A stretch of 5,543 nt of DNA from Deltaproteobacteria bacterium (GTDB taxonomy: Bacteria > Desulfobacterota > DSM-4660 > Desulfatiglandales > Desulfatiglandaceae). Shown piece by piece: positions 1 through 5,543 of the stretch; the stretch's first letter is position 1, and each line of letters opens with the position of its first letter. Under the pieces are notes generated by a model. That model saw only the letters and a program-made list of their open reading frames with translations, was not told where the DNA came from and ran no database searches. Both the position numbers and the translations under genes were made by a program. Location of the stretch: positions 1 to 5,543 of the forward strand of contig JAGHDR010000085.1 of NCBI GenBank assembly GCA_021159825.1. The letters are read 5' to 3'.

Positions 1-2
1 AA

Positions 3-836
3 AAGGGTTATACACAGCGCTATAAGAACCGTTTTATGGATGGAACAGAATCTTCCATTTGTCTGCATGTGGCAGGAAAGGCGTGGTATAAACCGGGAAG
101 GTATGGTAGCTTCGTGGGGCATGCTCTTAAAAGGGGCACACTGGCAGCAGGGATTGTGCGGGAGAATCATGACATTGATCACGTCAAGATCATTCAATCC
201 GGCTTGAACAGCCTCAGGTATTTCGGGAAAGAATCCTCGCCCCAGTTCCAGTTGAAGGCGTTGAAAGAAGCGGTGGAAGCTGCTTCCAGCCTGGGGCTCA
301 AGACCATGGTGCATGCCAATGGGGAACTTCCGGTGCGAATCGCTCTGGAAGCGGGATGCAGTTCCATTGAGCACGGTTTTTTTATGGGAAAACAGAACCT
401 GAATGTTATGGCCGAGATGCAGGTTTTTTGGGTTCCCACGGCCGGTACCATGAAAGCTTTTGCAGAACATGCCTGGGGAAGGGAAAAAGAGCGCCTGGTG
501 GCGTTAAGAAACCTGGACCACCAGATGTCACAGATGGCTTTGGCAAGAAGGTTGGGGGTGCCCATTGCCCTTGGAACTGATTCGGGCAGTGTGGGAGTTC
601 ACCACGGCAGGGCTTTAATTGAAGAATTACAACTTCTTCTGGATGCAGGCTTTTCCATTGAAGAGGCGATCAAATGCGCCTCTTTTAACAATGCAAAGCT
701 TTTGGGTCTCGACCGAAAAGGGCTTATAAAAAAAGGGATGCAAGCGGATTTTGTTGTGGTAAAAGGGTCGCCATCGGCTCTGCCCGAAAGCTTGAAAGAC
801 ATTTTCAGCATCCATGTGGGTGAACGGTTTTTATGA
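3..836 (+). CDS. Metal-dependent amidohydrolase, imidazolonepropionase-like (5' end outside window)
   Basis: The frame is open from base 3 with no stop upstream of the ATG at 36, so that ATG is probably internal and the gene begins before the window. The visible 277 or so residues match the C-terminal two thirds of an amidohydrolase-superfamily TIM barrel. Numbering from the Met at 36: VKII with Lys51 (candidate carboxylated metal-bridging lysine), VHANG with His93, SIEHG with His113, and GTDSG with Asp182 (metal ligand and base). The C-terminal signature follows: an Ala-Ser-x-Asn-Ala-x-x-Leu-Gly segment near 214-224, then GLIKKGMQADFVVVKG, which returns to the small beta-sandwich. The N-terminal HxH metal pair must lie upstream of the window. 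The family hydrolyses amide or related bonds in cyclic or peptide-like substrates. The substrate cannot be told; Xaa-Pro dipeptidase-like and imidazolonepropionase-like members share these motifs. The stop overlaps the next start by 4 bp, suggesting co-translation. Confidence 0.88.
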   Translation, partial: KGYTQRYKNRFMDGTESSICLHVAGKAWYKPGRYGSFVGHALKRGTLAAGIVRENHDIDHVKIIQSGLNSLRYFGKESSPQFQLKALKEAVEAASSLGLKTMVHANGELPVRIALEAGCSSIEHGFFMGKQNLNVMAEMQVFWVPTAGTMKAFAEHAWGREKERLVALRNLDHQMSQMALARRLGVPIALGTDSGSVGVHHGRALIEELQLLLDAGFSIEEAIKCASFNNAKLLGLDRKGLIKKGMQADFVVVKGSPSALPESLKDIFSIHVGERFL

Positions 837-2080
837 TGCGGCGATTGCACGAATATGGATGTTGGCTTGTGGTCTTCCTGGTGATGGCGCAGGCACTCTT
901 GGGTTGCACCGTTGTACCGTCTCCCAGGGGAATGGATGTGGTTTTAGTAAGCGAAAACGACCCCATTTTCGACAAAAGTTTTGAGGCACTTTCTTTCGAA
1001 GATATAGACCTGAAACAAATGTGGGTTGAACGAGAAACATCTGAGGAACGGGATAATGTGGTTATTCACAACCACACCTTTGCCGACGTTGTGGAAAGGG
1101 TTAAAGGGGGCGTCGTCAACATCTACACCCGGAATCTGGAAGAAAAGGAAGCCCGCGTCGGTGTATCACCCAATGACATTGTCCGAATCCCGCTTCTTTC
1201 CTATCTGTTCGATATTATACCTTTTAAAGTTCCCATTCCGTACAATAGTGAAGGATTCAGCCTGGGTTCCGGGTTTATTATCAATGAGCAGGGGTATATT
1301 CTCACAAACGCCCATGTCATCCATAACGCCACGGATATTCGCGTGGTCCTTTCGGAAGGAAGAAAGGAATATCCCGCCAAGATCGTGGGCACCGATCGCA
1401 TTACCGATACGGCCCTCATTCGCATCCAGCCCGATCACCTGCTGACCGTCCTTCCTCTGGGCAATTCGGACCGTCTGCGTATCGGCGAGATGGTGCTGGC
1501 CATCGGAAACCCTTTAGGGTTAAAACACTCGGTGACATCGGGGATCGTCAGCGCAACGGAACGGATCTCTCCCGGCCTGAGTGAAAAACTGCTGGATTTT
1601 ATCCAGACGGATTCGGCCATCAACCCCGGAAGCAGCGGTGGACCCTTGGTGAATCTTCATGGTGAAGTGGTGGGTATCAACACAGCGATGATCAGCAAAG
1701 CACAATCCATCGGATTTGCCATACCCATCAACACCGTAAAAATGGTCATGCCTATGTTGATTCTGGGCAAGACGGAAAGAGGTTGGCTGGGGGTTCAGGC
1801 TGTTCCGCTCATGCCGAACAAGGCCTTTGAACTGAAATATCCCCATGAGGGCGGTGTTCTGGTGGTAGCGGTGGAAAAGGACAGCCCCGCGGAAAAGGCG
1901 GGCATGAAACCCGATGATATCATCATGGCGTTGAACGGCCATCCCGTGGGGCGCTTCCTCATGCTGAGACGGGAAATGCTTTCCCTGAGTCCCTGCGTTC
2001 AGCTGAGTTTATCGGTTTTCCGGGATGGTGCCGTACTGGAAATTAAGAGTACCCTTGAGAAAAGGGAAAAAGAAGATTGA
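833..2080 (+). CDS. HtrA/Deg-type serine protease lipoprotein with one PDZ domain
   Basis: This 415-residue protein is an S1C (trypsin-like, HtrA/DegP/DegS) protease of the cell envelope, a family that degrades or senses misfolded envelope proteins. Residues 1-25 form a lipoprotein signal: Arg3-Arg4, a hydrophobic stretch 11-23, and a lipobox LLGC with Cys25 as the predicted lipidated residue. The protease domain spans about 80-310. The triad is intact: His161 in LTNAHV, Asp192 in TDTALIRI, and Ser268 in NPGSSGGPL, where the usual Gly-Asn-Ser-Gly-Gly has Ser in place of Asn. GNPLGL and SIGFAIPIN are also typical. One PDZ domain covers about 315-405 (GVLVVAVEKDSPAEKAGMKPDD). A single PDZ resembles DegS or HhoA rather than DegP/DegQ, which have two. 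A ~45-residue insert between strands (about 101-145) precedes GSGFII. The start ATG overlaps the previous stop as ATGA; the second Met codon (836) is an alternative start. The stop abuts a palindromic repeat. Confidence 0.93.
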   Translation: MMRRLHEYGCWLVVFLVMAQALLGCTVVPSPRGMDVVLVSENDPIFDKSFEALSFEDIDLKQMWVERETSEERDNVVIHNHTFADVVERVKGGVVNIYTRNLEEKEARVGVSPNDIVRIPLLSYLFDIIPFKVPIPYNSEGFSLGSGFIINEQGYILTNAHVIHNATDIRVVLSEGRKEYPAKIVGTDRITDTALIRIQPDHLLTVLPLGNSDRLRIGEMVLAIGNPLGLKHSVTSGIVSATERISPGLSEKLLDFIQTDSAINPGSSGGPLVNLHGEVVGINTAMISKAQSIGFAIPINTVKMVMPMLILGKTERGWLGVQAVPLMPNKAFELKYPHEGGVLVVAVEKDSPAEKAGMKPDDIIMALNGHPVGRFLMLRREMLSLSPCVQLSLSVFRDGAVLEIKSTLEKREKED

Positions 2081-2209
2081 TGGCGTCGTAAAAAGTCCCA
2101 TCTACTGCGTTGCAGTGATTTTTCAGAACCTCAACATACTACATGTATGCCTACGATCCTGAAAAATCACTACGCCTTGTATCTGGAACCTTTTACAACT
2201 TAAAGGCCA
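2081..2209 (+). repeat. Palindromic intergenic repeat, MITE-like
   Basis: This is an imperfect inverted repeat of about 129 bp immediately after the protease stop codon. The inner arms are a perfect 13 bp pair: AGTGATTTTTCAG (2114-2126) and CTGAAAAATCACT (2159-2171), around a 32 bp loop. Outer arms GTCGTAAAAAGTCCC (2085-2099) and GGAACCTTTTACAAC (2185-2199) pair at 11 of 15 positions. The outermost TGGC (2081-2084) and GCCA (2206-2209) close the element. No transposase is encoded, so it would be non-autonomous. Transcribed, it could fold into a long hairpin and may protect or terminate the upstream mRNA, but the arm is not followed by a T run, so classical termination is not supported. From memory, closely similar sequences recur between genes in Desulfobacteraceae-type genomes; I could not check this. 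Confidence 0.75.
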
Positions 2210-2328
2210 TGGGTGACGGGTCTACTTTTTATAACCCGGAGGAGCTGGATGCGGATGATGCCATGATGGTTTTGATCCATGCCTGGGAGGGAACGCCTTT
2301 GAACCGGGATTTGATCCGAAAAGGGTGA
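2209..2328 (+). CDS. Doubtful small reading frame (about 39 residues), possible gene remnant
   Basis: A frame open from 2143 to the TGA at 2326-2328 gives 61 residues, but its first 22 codons lie inside the palindromic repeat and are probably not protein-coding. The part outside the repeat begins at ATG 2209 and reads MGDGSTFYNPEELDADDAMM and on to NRDLIRKG. Its composition (acidic patch, GAT/GCC/CTG codons, Trp) looks like real protein rather than random sequence. However, ATG 2209 has only a weak, closely spaced AAAGG before it, and GGAGGAG at 2238-2244 has no usable in-frame start at the right distance. It may be a true small protein, or the tail of a gene whose front was lost when the repeat arrived. 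No family recognised. Confidence 0.3.
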   Translation: MGDGSTFYNPEELDADDAMMVLIHAWEGTPLNRDLIRKG

Positions 2329-2340
2329 TGGAAGGTATTT

Positions 2341-2362
2341 GAAATTGGAAATTCGAAATTGG
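2341..2362. repeat. Short AT-rich direct repeat in the spacer
   Basis: GAAATTGG occurs at 2341-2348 and again at 2355-2362, with the palindrome TTCGAA at 2352-2357 between or overlapping them. The stretch is non-coding and lies upstream of the small lipoprotein gene. It looks like a scrap of an intergenic repeat. A regulatory role is possible, but nothing shows it. Confidence 0.4.
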
Positions 2363-2396
2363 ACCGTGGAAACTAGAACTGGGGAAAATGGATCTT

Positions 2397-2403
2397 GGAG
2401 GTG
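2397..2403 (+). promoter_or_regulatory. Strong Shine-Dalgarno for the small lipoprotein
   Basis: GGAGGTG lies 3 nt before the ATG at 2407 (5 nt if only GGAGG is counted). It is one of the best ribosome binding sites in the window and supports this start, although the gene is only 54 codons long. Confidence 0.75.
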
Positions 2404-2406
2404 GGG

Positions 2407-2571
2407 ATGAAACGCAGGATTGTAAGTTTGGGAGTCGGTCTGTTGCTGCTGTTGGCGACGATAAACCTTTCAGCGTGTGTTGACAAATCCAAGTGGCGAA
2501 CCAAGGAGTATGGCGGGTCGCCAAACTGGGAGGAAGATTTCGGCAGGCCCGAACGTCAGATGGGTTTTTAG
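2407..2571 (+). CDS. Small lipoprotein, 54 residues, possibly frameshifted
   Basis: The start is ATG at 2407, chosen for the GGAGGTG just upstream; the stop is TAG at 2569-2571. The product begins MKRRIVSLGVGLLLLLATIN and has a clean type II signal peptide: Lys2-Arg3-Arg4, a hydrophobic core over residues 5-18, and lipobox LSAC with Cys24 as the lipidated residue. The mature part is only 31 residues (VDKSKWRTKEYGGSPNWEED and on to RPERQMGF), charged and rich in aromatic residues, with no known domain. It should be anchored in the inner or outer membrane. The TAG directly follows the heptamer GGGTTTT (2562-2568). Reading -1 from there continues as LENLDDRSEWIKSMMEKMF in the frame of the next gene. 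So the true product may be longer, either by recoding or because one T of the run is missing. No family recognised. Confidence 0.7.
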   Translation: MKRRIVSLGVGLLLLLATINLSACVDKSKWRTKEYGGSPNWEEDFGRPERQMGF

Positions 2572-2606
2572 AAAACCTTGATGACCGGTCCGAATGGATA
2601 AAGAGT

Positions 2607-4688
2607 ATGATGGAGAAGATGTTTGCAACCATTGTTCGCACAATGGTGGGTGCCAATCACGGTAACGGCCCCTTAGCCGGTTTTGACGCCGCTGAACAAT
2701 TTTGTCCGGACCGTTACTATGACACGGATGTGGCAAGAAATATCAATGCGGCCTTTTTAATTCTGCTTTCAGGGTGTGATCACGCCCAATACAGCGTTGC
2801 GGAAAGATATCTTGATGCTTTTGAGGCGGAGGAAAAATGGCAAAATATCGTACGGTTTATGAAAAACGGTGCGGCATTGATTAAGGGTGAAATCCGGAAC
2901 CTGTGCCATGAGGACGATGATTTTAAAAACACTCTCGAAAAGGCGGAGCGTTTCTGCGCGGCGCAGGATACATCCTGGGGAGTCGGGTCACTTAAAAAAA
3001 TCTGGGAGGTACTCTTTCCTGAGGGGGCCGACTGCCTCTTGGATCAGGCGGAAAAAATCCTTTCTCTCAGGGCCGATCGACGTGTTCGTATCACAGCGCC
3101 CAATGCTTCGCCCCTTGACAATCCATCGCGCCAGATGCTGTTTCTGTCCAATCTGCTGGTGACAACCCCCGGGGATCCTGATTCGCTGAAGTATTTGCCC
3201 TATGGATCCCGGATGGTCGAAAAGCTAAGGCAGGTTATGAGGGAAAAACAGCGCTACTGGTTTGATCACCCCATTCAGATCGGCGTTTCAAATGACAACA
3301 ATGAAGCCATCTATGGACTCAGAGGACTTGACAACGCCATTTCATTTGAAAAAGAACGGGGGGTTGCCCAACCGGCGGATAAATTAACCTGCCTGTTATC
3401 CGTATCCGTTACCCATGACGGCCTGCATGGGATTGTCAAAGACTACTTGAGAGAAGTCTATGCCGGCACCGGACCTTTTGAACATCTCAATATTTACCTG
3501 TTCTCCGAAAACGACACGGATCTGATCACAACAGAGATCCTTCTGCCCGCAATGGAAAAATATCTGGGCGTTAGAGATGCCGGCTCCCTTCGCAGGGTAT
3601 TCGGCGTTGACGGTGAATACGGCCGCCATTACAGCTTCCTTAAAGCCATGAGTGCCCTCTGGCAGGTCCTGATCGATCCCGTTGTGAAAGGCTCCTTTAA
3701 ACTGGATCTGGACCAAGTATTTGACCAGGAGGTATTGGTCAAAGAGACCGGTAATTCCGCCCTGGAACACTTCAAAACGCCGCTTTGGGGGGCGAAGGGG
3801 GAAGATGCGGAAGGGAACCCTGTGGATCTTGGACTGATGGCAGGCGCCCTGGTCAATGCGGAGGATGTTTCGAAGGGGCTCTTTACGCCCGATGTGCCCA
3901 TCCCCGACCCCATTCCACAGGGTGAGGCGTTGGTTTTTTACAGCCCCCTTCCCATGGGCATTTCAACCCGTGCGGAAATGATGGCACATTATGATACCGA
4001 TAGGCTCGATGGCATTCACAGCTGTATCCAACGCGTCCATGTGACCGGCGGAACCACTGCAGCCCTCATTGAAAGCATTCGCAGGTACCGCCCTTTTACG
4101 CCCACCTTCATCGGCCGCGCCGAAGATCAGGCCTATCTGATGGGGTCTCTGTTTGCAAAACCCAACAGAAATTTGCGTTACCTTCACAAACCAGGACTGG
4201 TCATGCGCCATGACAAAGCGGTTTTTGCCGGAGAAGCCATTGAGGGGGCAAAGCTGGGAAAGTATATGGGCGATCTGGTCCGCATCCTTTTCTTTTCGTA
4301 CTATGTGCGGGCACTACCGTGGCCATCCAACGAGATCAAGAAAATTATCGATCCCTTTACCGGTTGTTTTGCATCAAAACTGCCTTTCACTGCTGTCTAT
4401 CTGAGGCTTTCATTCCACCTGGCGGAAATGTTTGCCCATGACGATGAATCCGTGAACGTTGAAGGGATTCAATTGCTGGAACTGGGGGTGGAGCGCCTTG
4501 AGAAGATCATTGATGAGCTCAACCAGACACCCAATCCACTGATAGAGAAGTATCGGCAGGAGAAAGAAGGGTGGGACCTCTTTTACGACCTGTTGGACCA
4601 CTTGGAAGAGGCTTTGGCGAAAGGCGATGCGTTTGCTCTGAATCTAAGGGATCGTGCCAGAAAGTTGGTGGAAGACTGCCGCGTATAG
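2607..4688 (+). CDS. Large unrecognised protein with GT-A glycosyltransferase-like motifs
   Basis: About 693 residues from the ATG at 2607. The frame is open back to a GTG at 2493, but that start has no Shine-Dalgarno and would overlap the lipoprotein by 79 bp in another frame. ATG 2619, with GGAG 3 nt upstream, is an equally good choice. There is no signal peptide from these starts, so it is probably cytoplasmic. Numbering from 2607: residues 1-210 are mostly helical and unfamiliar. A hydrophobic strand LTCLLSVSV (about 260-268) opens an apparent nucleotide-binding fold. FKLDLDQVF holds a DxD at Asp367/Asp369. GRAEDQAYL has Glu506-Asp507, like the base-containing ED of GT-A enzymes, and MRHDK has His535, a possible third metal ligand. 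A Gly-Gly-Thr-Thr turn precedes the ED by about 25 residues. The C-terminal 130 residues are helical and charged. Order and spacing fit a metal-dependent sugar transferase, but this is inference from motifs; no named family was recognised and donor and acceptor are unknown. Confidence 0.8.
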   Translation: MMEKMFATIVRTMVGANHGNGPLAGFDAAEQFCPDRYYDTDVARNINAAFLILLSGCDHAQYSVAERYLDAFEAEEKWQNIVRFMKNGAALIKGEIRNLCHEDDDFKNTLEKAERFCAAQDTSWGVGSLKKIWEVLFPEGADCLLDQAEKILSLRADRRVRITAPNASPLDNPSRQMLFLSNLLVTTPGDPDSLKYLPYGSRMVEKLRQVMREKQRYWFDHPIQIGVSNDNNEAIYGLRGLDNAISFEKERGVAQPADKLTCLLSVSVTHDGLHGIVKDYLREVYAGTGPFEHLNIYLFSENDTDLITTEILLPAMEKYLGVRDAGSLRRVFGVDGEYGRHYSFLKAMSALWQVLIDPVVKGSFKLDLDQVFDQEVLVKETGNSALEHFKTPLWGAKGEDAEGNPVDLGLMAGALVNAEDVSKGLFTPDVPIPDPIPQGEALVFYSPLPMGISTRAEMMAHYDTDRLDGIHSCIQRVHVTGGTTAALIESIRRYRPFTPTFIGRAEDQAYLMGSLFAKPNRNLRYLHKPGLVMRHDKAVFAGEAIEGAKLGKYMGDLVRILFFSYYVRALPWPSNEIKKIIDPFTGCFASKLPFTAVYLRLSFHLAEMFAHDDESVNVEGIQLLELGVERLEKIIDELNQTPNPLIEKYRQEKEGWDLFYDLLDHLEEALAKGDAFALNLRDRARKLVEDCRV

Positions 4689-4750
4689 AAACATCAAGCT
4701 AACGTTGTCCCGTTTGGATTGCGACCTTCTAAAACACTCCTGATAATTCT

Positions 4751-4755
4751 GGAGG
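4751..4755 (+). promoter_or_regulatory. Shine-Dalgarno before a TTG start
   Basis: GGAGG lies 10 nt before TTG 4766, within normal spacing, and is the main reason to believe a gene once started here. The surrounding 10-mer ATTCTGGAGG is repeated at 4790-4799. The second copy sits only 2 nt before an in-frame ATG (4802), too close to serve as its binding site. Confidence 0.45.
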
Positions 4756-4765
4756 ATCATTCCCC

Positions 4766-4822
4766 TTGAACCAGGCATCACTCATATTGATTCTGGAGGC
4801 CATGGCCATTTATTTTTTGGTC
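4766..4822 (+). pseudogene. Remnant: N-terminus of a membrane protein cut off by a repeat element
   Basis: From TTG 4766 the frame reads 19 codons, (M)NQASLILILEAMAIYFLV, a hydrophobic segment resembling the first transmembrane helix of a membrane protein. It then enters the inverted-repeat element exactly at base 4823 and ends at a TAA inside it (4889-4891), giving a 41-residue chimera. Past the element, no frame obviously continues a membrane protein, so the rest of the gene has apparently been lost rather than just split. The good Shine-Dalgarno and natural-looking sequence argue for a once-functional gene. The alternative is a chance reading frame; 19 codons are too few to be sure. Confidence 0.4.
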
Positions 4823-4988
4823 GGGCTTGGTCCTAACTTCGCCCACCATTATTTTTTGAATATCGAATGTCGAACAGGGAATGTTGAATAATGAAGTTAA
4901 AACAGATTATTATACTTCGACATTTGATATTCCTTGATCAACATTCTGCGGTTCTCTTTTAACAGTGGGCGAAGTTAGAACCAAGCCC
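4823..4988. mobile_element. MITE-like element with 24 bp terminal inverted repeats
   Basis: The left end at 4823-4846 (starting GGGCTTGGTCCTAACTTCGC) and the right end at 4965-4988 are inverted copies matching at 23 of 24 positions. The 118 bp interior is AT-rich and also contains inverted pairs: 4858-4874 with 4916-4932 (17 bp, one mismatch), GAATGTTGA (4879-4887) with TCAACATTC (4938-4946), and AATAAT (4887-4892) with ATTATT (4906-4911). It encodes no transposase, so it would move only with help from elsewhere. No target-site duplication is evident in the immediate flanks. It interrupts the reading frame starting at 4766 and precedes the next gene by about 20 bp. I recall similar sequences in Desulfobacteraceae-type genomes but cannot verify that here. 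Confidence 0.75.
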
Positions 4989-5007
4989 AATTAACAAGAA
5001 GACCCTG

Positions 5008-5543
5008 ATGATAACTTTAAAATCGTGTAATTCGGATACACAACCGATTGAGTCTTTCAAGATCGCCGGCGCGGAAGGATATTCTGAATATTGGAGGAAA
5101 AATAAGTCCCCCATTGAATCTCGTGAATTGGGACGGGTTTTGCTGGCGTTAAGAAAACTTGCATCTTATATCGGCAGGAATGTAGGGGAAATTGTATGGT
5201 CGGGGATGGAATTCAAGAAGGAGGCAATTGTTCTTGATCCTCGTCCGTACATGGGAAAATACCCGGTATCCGCAGCGAAAATTGATCTTGCCGCCGGTCT
5301 CACAATCCAAAAAGCGTACAAGAAATTTGAATGGAGCGAAAGGATAAAACCTGATCTCCAAAAACAACTTGCCGTAACGGCCCAGTACAGTCGGAAATTT
5401 GATCTCTTTTTTGACACGGCTGAAAATATTTATGTAGATCTGATTTCAAATAAATCCGTGCTGGGTCTATATACCGAACAATTCAGGAAACACAAAATAC
5501 TGACGACTCACCTCGAATACCTGCAGTATCCAACAACAAAGGG
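5008..5543 (+). CDS. Unrecognised protein, N-terminal 178 residues (3' end outside window)
   Basis: The frame is open without a stop from 4963 to the end of the window. The first ATG is at 5008, preceded only by a weak AAGAAG purine run, so the start is uncertain. In-frame codons upstream lie inside the right end of the repeat element. The product starts MITLKSCNSDTQPIESFKIA and has no signal peptide or membrane segment, so it is probably cytoplasmic. It is rich in Lys, Glu and aromatic residues. Segments that look like a folded, conserved core include RELGRVLLALRKLASYIGRN (about 39-58), VWSGMEF (63-69), LDPRPYMGKYPVSAAKIDLA (about 76-95) and FEWSERI (about 108-114). ENIYVDLISNKSVLGLYTEQ is at about 139-158. 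Two antiparallel frames within 5149-5417 are shadows of it. The codons look more AT-rich than in the glycosyltransferase-like gene. No family can be named with confidence. Confidence 0.7.
   Translation, partial: MITLKSCNSDTQPIESFKIAGAEGYSEYWRKNKSPIESRELGRVLLALRKLASYIGRNVGEIVWSGMEFKKEAIVLDPRPYMGKYPVSAAKIDLAAGLTIQKAYKKFEWSERIKPDLQKQLAVTAQYSRKFDLFFDTAENIYVDLISNKSVLGLYTEQFRKHKILTTHLEYLQYPTTK

Noticed and set aside
1166..1942. Several antisense frames of 62-140 codons across the protease gene
   Set aside because: They lie wholly opposite a gene with an intact catalytic triad and have no recognisable motifs or ribosome binding sites, so they are shadows.
2581..2592. GACCGGTC palindrome (2583-2590) as a frameshift-stimulating stem
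   Set aside because: It is a perfect 8-mer palindrome with no loop, so it cannot form a stable hairpin by itself.
2493..2606. GTG at 2493 as the start of the large gene, giving 731 residues
   Set aside because: No Shine-Dalgarno precedes it, and codons 1-26 overlap the well-supported lipoprotein in a different frame. Only the part after about 2568 looks like plausible protein.
3396..4211. Antisense frames of 82-124 codons opposite the large gene
   Set aside because: They are shadows of the + strand frame, with no motif or start signal of their own.
4689..4765. Rho-independent terminator after the large gene
   Set aside because: No GC-rich hairpin followed by a T run is present; the stretch shows no clear signal apart from the GGAGG near its end.
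4812..4999. Target-site duplication flanking the inverted-repeat element
   Set aside because: The bases just outside the ends (ttttttggtc and aattaacaag) share no direct repeat, so insertion by a standard transposase cannot be shown.
5149..5417. Two antisense frames of 72 and 83 codons near the right end
   Set aside because: The + strand is open across the whole region and beyond with better protein-like composition; these are its complements.

Overview
The window looks like a chromosomal stretch of a deltaproteobacterium, probably a sulfate-reducer-type Desulfobacterota. This is an inference from base composition (roughly half G+C), from the protein flavour, and from two intergenic palindromic elements whose sequences I associate, from memory only, with that group. 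All supported genes are on the + strand. No RNA gene, CRISPR array, transposase gene or phage gene was seen.

Layout. Bases 3-836 hold the C-terminal part of a metal-dependent amidohydrolase of the imidazolonepropionase-like type, cut by the window start. Its stop overlaps the start of a 415-residue lipoprotein HtrA/Deg-type serine protease (833-2080) with an intact His-Asp-Ser triad and one PDZ domain. The protease stop codon abuts a ~129 bp palindromic MITE-like repeat (2081-2209). After it come a doubtful ~39-residue reading frame (2209-2328) and a short repeat-rich spacer. A 54-residue lipoprotein gene with a very good ribosome binding site follows at 2407-2571. The next gene is large (about 2607-4688) and encodes a protein I do not recognise by name, but which carries features of a GT-A-fold glycosyltransferase.

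The lipoprotein ends on TAG directly after a GGGTTTT heptamer. A -1 shift there, or one extra T, joins it to the long frame of the following gene. This could be programmed frameshifting, a real mutation or a base-calling error.

The right-hand end is disturbed. A good Shine-Dalgarno and a TTG start (4766) open a hydrophobic N-terminus that is cut after 19 codons by a second MITE-like element (4823-4988, 24 bp terminal inverted repeats with one mismatch). A new reading frame begins about 20 bp past the element (ATG 5008) and runs off the window end. It encodes a protein I cannot assign.

Working together: the amidohydrolase and HtrA lipoprotein are probably co-translated. The small lipoprotein and the glycosyltransferase-like gene form a second unit. 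Nothing in the sequence shows that the two units share a pathway.
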